Origin: an uncultured Lachnospiraceae bacterium
Lineage (GTDB): Bacteria; Bacillota; Clostridia; Lachnospirales; Lachnospiraceae
Direction of reading: 5' to 3'
DNA length: 7,475 bases
Assembly: GCA_902782965.1 (NCBI GenBank)
Contig: CACZPG010000242.1
Span: forward strand, 1 to 7,475
The notes beneath the pieces were generated by a model, which had not been told where the DNA came from, ran no database searches, and saw nothing but the letters and a program-made list of their open reading frames with translations. The translations under genes and the position numbers were made by a program. Shown here piece after piece: positions 1-5,246 of this stretch (the stretch's first letter is position 1; each line of letters opens with the position of its first letter).

Positions 1-663
1 TCCAAAGAATTCTATTCTAATTGCTTCACCATCCCGGTTTGGAGGAATTATGTCAACCACATCACCTTTTACTCTGAAGCTGCTTCTCTTGAAATCCATT
101 TCATTCCTGGTGTACTGCATATCTATCAATTCCCTGATGAGAACATCTCGGTCGAGAGCCATGCCGGGACGAAGTCCAAGCATCATAGATTTGTAATCCT
201 CAGGATTTCCTATTCCATAGATACAGGAGACCGATGATACAACAATGACATCATCCCGTTCCACAAGAGCTGAAGTTGCACTGTGACGCAGCATATCTAT
301 CTCATCATTTACCGAAGAATCCTTTGCAATATAAGTATCCGTAGAAGGCACATAAGCCTCCGGCTGATAGTAATCATAATAAGACACGAAATATTCGACA
401 GCATTTTCCGGGAAGAACGCTTTCATTTCACCATAGAGCTGGGCAGCAAGGGTCTTATTATGTGACATTATGAGAGTCTTCTTTCCCAAAGCCCTGATAA
501 TATTTGCCATTGTAAAGGTCTTTCCGGAACCGGTAACTCCGAGAAGAGTCTGTCTCTTCTTTCCGGATTTGTATCCTTCCACAAGCTCTTTTATAGCCTC
601 AGGCTGATCACCCGTAGGCTCATATTCAGAATGTAATTTGAATATAGATTTCTCTGATTGCAT
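1..663 (-). CDS. uvrB: UvrB, excinuclease ABC subunit B (N-terminal part)
   Basis: UvrB is the damage-verifying helicase-like subunit of the UvrABC nucleotide excision repair system in the cytoplasm. UvrA loads it, and it then recruits UvrC for incision. The visible 221 residues begin MQSEKSIFKLHSEYEPTGDQ, matching the usual UvrB start with its GDQP motif (about 18-21). Walker A is GVTGSGKT at 42-49, followed by NKTLAAQLYGEM (69-80). The YFVSYYDYYQPEAY segment at 91-104 is the UvrB hallmark beta-hairpin that inserts between DNA strands. The frame is open to the window edge, so about two thirds of a typical 650-670 residue protein lies outside. The ATG at 661-663 has a GGGAG ribosome site six bases upstream (670-674). 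It lies 80 bases downstream of the GH13 gene on the same strand, but a terminator lies between them. Identification is secure. Confidence 0.97.
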   Translation of the reverse strand, partial: MQSEKSIFKLHSEYEPTGDQPEAIKELVEGYKSGKKRQTLLGVTGSGKTFTMANIIRALGKKTLIMSHNKTLAAQLYGEMKAFFPENAVEYFVSYYDYYQPEAYVPSTDTYIAKDSSVNDEIDMLRHSATSALVERDDVIVVSSVSCIYGIGNPEDYKSMMLGLRPGMALDRDVLIRELIDMQYTRNEMDFKRSSFRVKGDVVDIIPPNRDGEAIRIEFFG

Positions 664-691
664 AAATTACTCCCGTATTATTTCATCGTAG

Positions 692-723
692 AAAAAGACA
701 GCTGAGACTATACCCCAACTGTC
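692..723 (-). terminator. Rho-independent terminator after the GH13 gene
   Basis: Read on the minus strand, GACAGTTG (716-723) pairs with CAGCTGTC (697-704) as an 8-bp stem with one G-U pair. Three weaker pairs (GGG with TCT) can extend it inward, and TTTTT (692-696) follows directly. It lies 21 bases beyond the GH13 stop codon and about 30 bases before the uvrB start, so it should largely separate the two transcripts. Confidence 0.75.
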
Positions 724-743
724 ACATTTCTATTCATCGGACT

Positions 744-2834
744 TTATAGTTTGCATACATAAATAGTTGCAGAACCTTTCGGTGCTACTACGGTAAGTAC
801 ATTGTTCTGTACCATGTATGCCTCCTCACAGTTATAATACCCATCTTCTGAAGTTGTAAATATCTTCTTCATGACACGGTTATTATGAACTCCCAGTTCT
901 CTCACATGAAGCTTTACTTCTTTATCGACGAAATCATTATTAATGATAACAGCCACAGCTTCATTGTAGTTAAATCTTCCATAAGCAATAAGTCTGTGTT
1001 CACCGTGAAGGAATTTGAGAGATCCGGTTCTAAGAGATTCATATTTGTTATGAATATGAATGATATCCTTATGAAAATCTATAAGTGTTCTATTCTCATG
1101 TCCCCAGGGATAAGTACGTCTGGAATCAGGATCGGTCCATCCACATACACCAGCTTCATCACCATAGTATATTGTCGGAGCCCCCGGCCAGGTCATCTGG
1201 AATACAACTGCTTCACGGAATATTCCATAGCTGACATTCTCATTGGCGGTTTCCGCTCCCAGAGTATTGATACGTCCGACTCTGTGATTAGTCCTTGTAA
1301 GGAATCTGGAATGATCATGATTGGATAATTCATTCATTGAACAATAAAGTGAATTATACATCATGTAAGACATCCAGTTACGTATAGAACCCTTGAAAAA
1401 TTCAGAATTTCCCAGGAAATCCCCGCGGAATTCATCACTATGTTTCTCCACACCTGTAAGGAACCAGGTGATTGGTTCCATAAAGGCTCCGTAATTCATT
1501 ATTGTGTCCCATTCATCTCCTTCAAGCCATGCCTTGGGACTATCATAATGCTCTGCAAGTATAATTGCATTTGGATTAGCATCCTTGACTGCCCTTCTGA
1601 AATCTTTCCAGAATTTATGATTATAACCTTCGGAATATCCCAGATCCGCAGCCACATCAAGTCTCCATCCATCAACATTAAACGGTGGGGAAACCCATTT
1701 ACGTCCTATCTCCATAATGTAATCGTGAAGCATTTCGGACTCTTCATAATTCAGCTTAGGAAGAGTATCATGTCCCCACCATCCATTATAGGATCCGTTA
1801 TTCGGCCATGCATTATCATCGAGGAATTTGAAGAAACTTCTGTACGGACTGTCAGGTGTAATATATGCACCCTTCGCATAATCCGGATTCTGATCATATA
1901 TACGTTCCCTGTCCAGCCATTTATTAAAGGAACCGCAGTGGTTAAACACACCATCCAGGATGATTCTTATTCCTCTTCTATGTGCTTCCTCCACCAGGTG
2001 TATAAACAATCTGTTGGAGGCCTCAAGATTTGCAAGATTAGTTACACGATTTATATATCTGGTAGCAAGCGAATTATCCAGACTTCCTTCAGGAAGCAGA
2101 TCACCCTCATCATCAACTATCCGTCCGAAATGAGGATCAATATAATCATAATCCTGAATATCATATTTATGGTTTGACGGCGATACGAAAATCGGATTGA
2201 AATAAATTACCTCTACGCCCAGATCCTTCAGATAATCAAGCTTATCTATAACGCCCTGAAGATCACCACCGTAGAAATTGGCAACATCCATGTTATCAGG
2301 AAGCTTATTCCAGTCTTTAACTCTGGTAACACGCTGTCCTACATAGGAATACTCTCCATCAAGAACATCATTGGTTGAATCACCTCTGTTAAATCTGTCA
2401 ACAAATATCTGATATATAACAGCTCCCTTAGCCCAGTCCGGTGTCTTGAAGCCGGGAACTATCTGAAAATCATAATCATGATTGGGATCTCTGAGAATAC
2501 CAAGTCTGTTATAAACTACCCGGAGTCTTCCGGATCTGACTTCGAAATAATACCTGAACTTCTCCTTCATCTCCGGTATCTCTATTGAATAATAATCAAA
2601 TATTCCGTTATTATCAGTAAGCTCCATAGGATAATGCTCATCGCCTACCACCAGATCCACTCCTGCCACATTATTTCTCGCAGTCCTGAATCTTATAGTA
2701 ACATTATCTCCTATCTCCGGCTCTGATGGAGTAACAAAATTAGGAGTGCAATCACTGAACAGCGCTCCAAAATTCATAATAGTTACTGAATCGTATATAC
2801 GCCCTATTGTACTAAGTATATTTTCAGCTGACAT
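744..2834 (-). CDS. GH13 neopullulanase/alpha-amylase-like enzyme, cytoplasmic
   Basis: A 696-residue GH13 glycosidase predicted to hydrolyse alpha-1,4 and possibly alpha-1,6 bonds in maltodextrins or related glucans. Residues 20-125 look like an N-terminal beta-sandwich of the CBM34 kind found in neopullulanases. The TIM barrel begins around TPDWAKGAVIYQIFVDRF (131-148). The four GH13 regions are present: DGVFNH (294-299); GWRLDVA (389-395) with nucleophile Asp393; ILAEH (425-429) with acid/base Glu428; and NHDHSR (505-510) with Asp507. A C-terminal beta domain follows from about 610. An insert of roughly 36 residues (about 240-275) sits before the helix preceding region I. The frame stays open upstream to 3107, but ATG 2832-2834 is chosen because GGAGGTGA lies just before it, a promoter lies behind it, and the extra 91 residues are hydrophobic junk with no family match. 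No signal peptide is seen. Whether it belongs to subfamily 20 or 39 is not settled. Confidence 0.9.
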   Translation of the reverse strand: MSAENILSTIGRIYDSVTIMNFGALFSDCTPNFVTPSEPEIGDNVTIRFRTARNNVAGVDLVVGDEHYPMELTDNNGIFDYYSIEIPEMKEKFRYYFEVRSGRLRVVYNRLGILRDPNHDYDFQIVPGFKTPDWAKGAVIYQIFVDRFNRGDSTNDVLDGEYSYVGQRVTRVKDWNKLPDNMDVANFYGGDLQGVIDKLDYLKDLGVEVIYFNPIFVSPSNHKYDIQDYDYIDPHFGRIVDDEGDLLPEGSLDNSLATRYINRVTNLANLEASNRLFIHLVEEAHRRGIRIILDGVFNHCGSFNKWLDRERIYDQNPDYAKGAYITPDSPYRSFFKFLDDNAWPNNGSYNGWWGHDTLPKLNYEESEMLHDYIMEIGRKWVSPPFNVDGWRLDVAADLGYSEGYNHKFWKDFRRAVKDANPNAIILAEHYDSPKAWLEGDEWDTIMNYGAFMEPITWFLTGVEKHSDEFRGDFLGNSEFFKGSIRNWMSYMMYNSLYCSMNELSNHDHSRFLTRTNHRVGRINTLGAETANENVSYGIFREAVVFQMTWPGAPTIYYGDEAGVCGWTDPDSRRTYPWGHENRTLIDFHKDIIHIHNKYESLRTGSLKFLHGEHRLIAYGRFNYNEAVAVIINNDFVDKEVKLHVRELGVHNNRVMKKIFTTSEDGYYNCEEAYMVQNNVLTVVAPKGSATIYVCKL

Positions 2835-2836
2835 AG

Positions 2837-2844
2837 TCACCTCC
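2837..2844 (-). promoter_or_regulatory. Strong ribosome binding site fixing the GH13 start
   Basis: The minus strand reads GGAGGTGA ending two bases before ATG 2832-2834. This is a near-perfect match to the 16S anti-Shine-Dalgarno sequence. It decides for the 696-residue protein over the upstream start at 3107. Confidence 0.9.
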
Positions 2845-2865
2845 GGATACCCAAAGATAGATGTA

Positions 2866-2894
2866 ATTATACCACAAATAGTTGATAATATAAA
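2866..2894 (-). promoter_or_regulatory. Sigma-A type promoter of the GH13 gene
   Basis: The minus strand carries a perfect -10 box TATAAT (2866-2871) preceded by TGG, which makes it an extended -10. A -35-like TTTATA (2889-2894) lies exactly 17 bases upstream. The predicted transcript would start near 2859 and have a leader of about 25 bases. No clear CcpA (cre) or maltose-regulator palindrome was found next to it. Confidence 0.75.
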
Positions 2895-2997
2895 GTTATT
2901 CATTAAAATGTACAAAATATAGTTTTTTTTAAGGAATTTTATAATAAATATTCCAAGTAGAACTTTTCGGATTAGTGTGATAAAGTAAAAATGTTCG

Positions 2998-3048
2998 ATC
3001 TGTTCAGTACAGGATCTCCTGAATAAATACGGCAACCGCTGAACAGGT
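2998..3048 (+). repeat. Inverted repeat with nested hairpins upstream of purO
   Basis: ATCTGTTCAG (2998-3007) pairs with CTGAACAGGT (3039-3048) over 10 bp with one G-T pair; the inner TGTTCAG/CTGAACA part is a perfect 7-bp match. Inside lie a CAGGA/TCCTG palindrome (3010-3021) and a short CGG-CAA-CCG hairpin (3030-3038) that abuts the outer stem, so an RNA copy could fold as a three-way junction. The arm centres are 41 bp apart, close to four helical turns, so a DNA-binding site is equally possible. No T-tract follows, so it is not a classical terminator. It lies 74 bases upstream of the purO start and does not match a riboswitch class I know. Function unknown. Confidence 0.5.
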
Positions 3049-3068
3049 ATGACAATAAAAAATATAGG
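3040..3068 (+). promoter_or_regulatory. Possible promoter of the purine operon
   Basis: TGAACA (3040-3045) and TATAGG (3063-3068), 17 bases apart, are the best-spaced -35/-10 pair close to purO, each matching consensus at four of six positions. The -35 would overlap the right arm of the inverted repeat at 3039-3048, which would fit operator control. A promoter further upstream, for example with -10 TATAGT at 2918-2923, would instead place the inverted repeat in the mRNA leader. The sequence does not decide between them. Confidence 0.3.
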
Positions 3069-3109
3069 ACAGAAAAATGAGCCAGCTATTAAAAAACATT
3101 TTTTCATTT

Positions 3110-3115
3110 AGGAGG
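3110..3115 (+). promoter_or_regulatory. Ribosome binding site fixing the purO start
   Basis: AGGAGG lies six bases before ATG 3122-3124. The in-frame ATG at 3077 has only a weak AGGA-like sequence upstream and would add 15 residues with no family resemblance, so the downstream start is preferred. Confidence 0.85.
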
Positions 3116-3121
3116 ATTAAC

Positions 3122-3841
3122 ATGAAAAGAGTATCACTTGGAGCCGAAGTTGGCGCTACCTCATACCCGGGCAGAGGCATCGTAATAGGTCTCACACCTG
3201 ACGGAAAGAAGGCAGCCATTGGTTATTTCATCATGGGCCGTTCCACAAACAGCCGTAACCGCATCTTTGTTACTGAAGGTGAGGGAATCAGAACAGAAGC
3301 TTTTGATCCTTCAAAGCTTGAGGATCCCAGTCTTATCATCTACGCTCCTGTAAGAGTAAGAGGTACAGACACAATCGTAACTAACGGTGATCAGACAGAT
3401 ACAGTATTTGATCTTATGAACGAAGGAAAGACCTTCGAAGAATCTCTCAGAACAAGAGAATTCGAACCAGATGCTCCGAATTTCACACCTCGTATTTCCG
3501 GTGTGCTTCATATGCCTGAAGCAAATGCTTACAGCTATGAAATGTCAATACTCAAGAGTAATAACGGCGATCCATCAGCCTGCAACAGATATACTTTCTC
3601 ATATGATGTTCCTCTTGCCGGCGAAGCTCATTTCATCCATACATATATGGGAGACGGTGAACCTCTTCCAAGTTTTGAGGGTGAACCTACTCCTGTTGAA
3701 ATAGAAACTAATGACCTTGACGAATTCACAGATGTTATCTGGAACGCACTTAACGATGACAACAAGGTATCTCTTTTCACAAGATTTATCGACGTCGAAA
3801 CCGGCGCAGTTGAAACAAGAATTGTAAATAAGAATAAATAA
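3122..3841 (+). CDS. purO: IMP cyclohydrolase, archaeal PurO type
   Basis: This 239-residue protein is predicted to close the ring of FAICAR to give IMP, the final step of de novo purine synthesis, in the cytoplasm. It resembles the PurO family (IMP_cyclohyd), first known from archaea and built on an Ntn-hydrolase-like fold, not the cyclohydrolase domain of bacterial PurH. Supporting motifs are PGRGIVIGLTPDGKKA (16-31), YFIMGRSTNSRNRIF (35-49), VTNGDQTDT (86-94) and EPDAPNFTPRISG (115-127). It is somewhat longer than archaeal PurO (about 200 residues), with an acidic C-terminal extension. There is no signal peptide or membrane segment. It lies 36 bases upstream of the AICAR transformylase gene on the same strand, which supplies its substrate; this pairing strongly supports the call. 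Family assignment is by recognised motifs, not a search. Confidence 0.88.
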   Translation: MKRVSLGAEVGATSYPGRGIVIGLTPDGKKAAIGYFIMGRSTNSRNRIFVTEGEGIRTEAFDPSKLEDPSLIIYAPVRVRGTDTIVTNGDQTDTVFDLMNEGKTFEESLRTREFEPDAPNFTPRISGVLHMPEANAYSYEMSILKSNNGDPSACNRYTFSYDVPLAGEAHFIHTYMGDGEPLPSFEGEPTPVEIETNDLDEFTDVIWNALNDDNKVSLFTRFIDVETGAVETRIVNKNK

Positions 3842-3877
3842 TTATTATATTATCAGATTACAGAAAGGAATAAGACA

Positions 3878-5056
3878 ATGAACGAACTCGAACTTAAATA
3901 TGGTTGTAACCCTAACCAGAAACCTTCCAAGGTATTCATGAAAGATGGAAGTGATCTTCCATTTACTGCACTTAATGGTAAACCAGGTTATATCAATCTT
4001 CTGGATGCATTCAACGGTTATCAGCTTGTTAAAGAGCTTAAGAAGGCAACAGGTCTTCCTGCAGCTACTTCTTTCAAACATGTATCTCCTGCAGGTGCTG
4101 CAGTAGGTCTTCCTCTTACAGACGTTGAGAAGAAAATCTACTGGGTAGAAGATATGGGAGAGCTCAGCCCACTTGCATGTGCTTACGCAAGAGCCAGAGG
4201 TGCTGACAGAATGTCTTCCTTCGGTGATTTCATTTCTCTTTCAGACATCTGTGATGAGGATACAGCTAAGCTTGTTAAGAGAGAGGTTTCAGACGGAATC
4301 ATTGCTCCTGGATATACAGACGAAGCACTCGCTATTCTTAAAGCTAAGAAAAACGGAAATTACTGTGTAATTCAGATTGATCCTGATTATACTCCTGCTC
4401 CGATCGAGACCAAGGATGTATACGGAATCACTTTCGAACAGGGAAGAAATGAACTTGTAATCAATGATGACTTCTTCTCAAATGTTGTTACAGACGCTAA
4501 GGACATCCCTGATTCAGCAAAAATCGATCTTGCCATTTCAATGATCACACTTAAATATACTCAGTCAAATTCAGTATGCTATGTAAAGAACGGTGCTGCA
4601 ATCGGTATCGGTGCAGGTCAGCAGTCACGTATTCATTGTACAAGACTTGCAGGCGACAAAGCTGACAAGTGGTTCCTTCGTCAGTCTCCTCAGGTTCTCG
4701 GACTTCCATTCAAGGAAGACATCAGACGTGCTGACAGAGACAACACAATCGATGTTTATATAAGTGATGATTATGATGACGTTCTTCGCGATGGTGAATG
4801 GCAGAAATACTTCACAGAGTGTCCTGCTGTATTTACCAGAGAAGAGAGAAAAGCATGGCTTGCAAAGAACACCGGAGTTTCACTCGGTTCAGATGCATTC
4901 TTCCCATTTGGTGACAATGTTGAGAGAGCTCACAGAAGCGGTGTTGAATTCATTGCTCAGCCTGGTGGTTCCATCAGAGATGATAATGTAATCGAAACCT
5001 GTAATAAATATGGAATAGTAATGAGCTTCACAGGAATCAGACTTTTCCATCACTAA
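3878..5056 (+). CDS. purH: AICAR transformylase, single-domain PurH
   Basis: This 392-residue enzyme is predicted to transfer a formyl group from 10-formyltetrahydrofolate to AICAR, making FAICAR, the substrate of the upstream PurO. SFKHVSPAGAAVG (65-77) carries the catalytic Lys67-His68 pair, equivalent to Lys266-His267 of human ATIC. Other conserved blocks are YARARGADRMSSFGDF (103-118), VSDGIIAPGY (137-146), KYTQSNSVCY (226-235), GIGAGQQSRIHCTRLAGDK (243-261), SDAFFPFGDN (338-347) and the C-terminal RLFHH. The N-terminal MGS-like cyclohydrolase domain of normal bifunctional PurH (about 200 residues) is completely absent. Translation starts directly at the transformylase with ELKYGCNPNQKPSKVF, and AAAGGAA (3864-3870) lies seven bases before the ATG, so this is not a truncation. 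The sequence resembles eukaryotic ATIC more than E. coli PurH, which has a VKHANPCG-type motif. It forms an operon with purO. Confidence 0.93.
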   Translation: MNELELKYGCNPNQKPSKVFMKDGSDLPFTALNGKPGYINLLDAFNGYQLVKELKKATGLPAATSFKHVSPAGAAVGLPLTDVEKKIYWVEDMGELSPLACAYARARGADRMSSFGDFISLSDICDEDTAKLVKREVSDGIIAPGYTDEALAILKAKKNGNYCVIQIDPDYTPAPIETKDVYGITFEQGRNELVINDDFFSNVVTDAKDIPDSAKIDLAISMITLKYTQSNSVCYVKNGAAIGIGAGQQSRIHCTRLAGDKADKWFLRQSPQVLGLPFKEDIRRADRDNTIDVYISDDYDDVLRDGEWQKYFTECPAVFTREERKAWLAKNTGVSLGSDAFFPFGDNVERAHRSGVEFIAQPGGSIRDDNVIETCNKYGIVMSFTGIRLFHH

Positions 5057-5082
5057 GATTACTTACTAAAGATTACCTACTA
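5055..5082 (+). repeat. Tandem 14-bp repeat at the purH stop codon
   Basis: AAGATTACTTACTA (5055-5068) is followed at once by AAGATTACCTACTA (5069-5082), differing at one base. The first copy overlaps the TAA stop (5054-5056). This looks like a small slippage duplication; no function is evident. Confidence 0.7.
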
Positions 5083-5105
5083 TACAAGAATAAATACTAG
5101 AACTC

Positions 5106-5119
5106 GCGTTGCAAAACGC
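5106..5119 (+). other. Small hairpin with GCAA tetraloop
   Basis: GCGTT (5106-5110) and AACGC (5115-5119) form a perfect 5-bp stem closed by GCAA, a stable GNRA-type tetraloop on the plus strand. It sits five bases before the large terminator stem, within the 190-base convergent region 5057-5246. It may be an accessory part of the transcript end. Confidence 0.45.
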
Positions 5120-5124
5120 ACTAC

Positions 5125-5160
5125 AGGAAGAACCCCGGAGATTGCTCCGGGGTTCTTCCT
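5125..5160 (+). terminator. Strong terminator of the purine operon
   Basis: AGGAAGAACCCCGGAG (5125-5140) and CTCCGGGGTTCTTCCT (5145-5160) form a perfect 16-bp stem around an ATTG loop. On the plus strand the 3' arm is pyrimidine-rich and runs into TATTGATTAATTATATT. It lies 68 bases after the purH stop. On the minus strand no T-tract follows immediately, although a TTTT comes about ten bases later, so bidirectional use for the convergent GH25 gene is possible but weaker. The remaining 5161-5246 is AT-rich and contains a 13-bp period direct repeat (TATTGATTAA at 5161 and 5174). Confidence 0.9.
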
Positions 5161-5246
5161 TATTGATTAATTATATTGATTAAATATTTTGTTTAATTGC
5201 TTTATTTAATCTGTAGTACAGGCTGATCATTGTTGTCAGTTAATCA

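Noticed and set aside
1440..2177. 245-codon plus-strand open frame inside the GH13 gene
   Set aside because: It lies antisense to the GH13 catalytic domain, has no ribosome site that I can see and an implausible composition; it is a shadow frame.
2962..3002. Two PurBox-like half sites (minus strand TCCGAAAAG and TCGAACATT) before purO
   Set aside because: Bacillus PurR uses inverted boxes about 16-17 bases apart. These two face the same way and each has about three mismatches to the 13-base consensus, so they are not convincing operators.
2835..3107. N-terminal extension of 91 residues of the GH13 frame, with hydrophobic stretches that could be read as membrane segments
   Set aside because: It is AT-rich intergenic DNA containing the promoter and inverted repeat. 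A perfect ribosome site at 2837-2844 marks the true start.
3077..3121. Upstream ATG adding 15 residues to PurO
   Set aside because: Poor ribosome site compared with AGGAGG at 3110-3115, and the extra residues do not resemble the family start.
2835..3121. Known purine, ZTP or THF riboswitch upstream of purO
   Set aside because: The conserved loop and junction sequences of these classes, as I recall them, are not present; only generic base pairing is seen.
5106..5160. CRISPR-like or insertion-sequence end
   Set aside because: There are only single hairpins, with no regularly spaced repeats, no transposase nearby and no target-site duplication that I can see; transcription termination explains the main stem.
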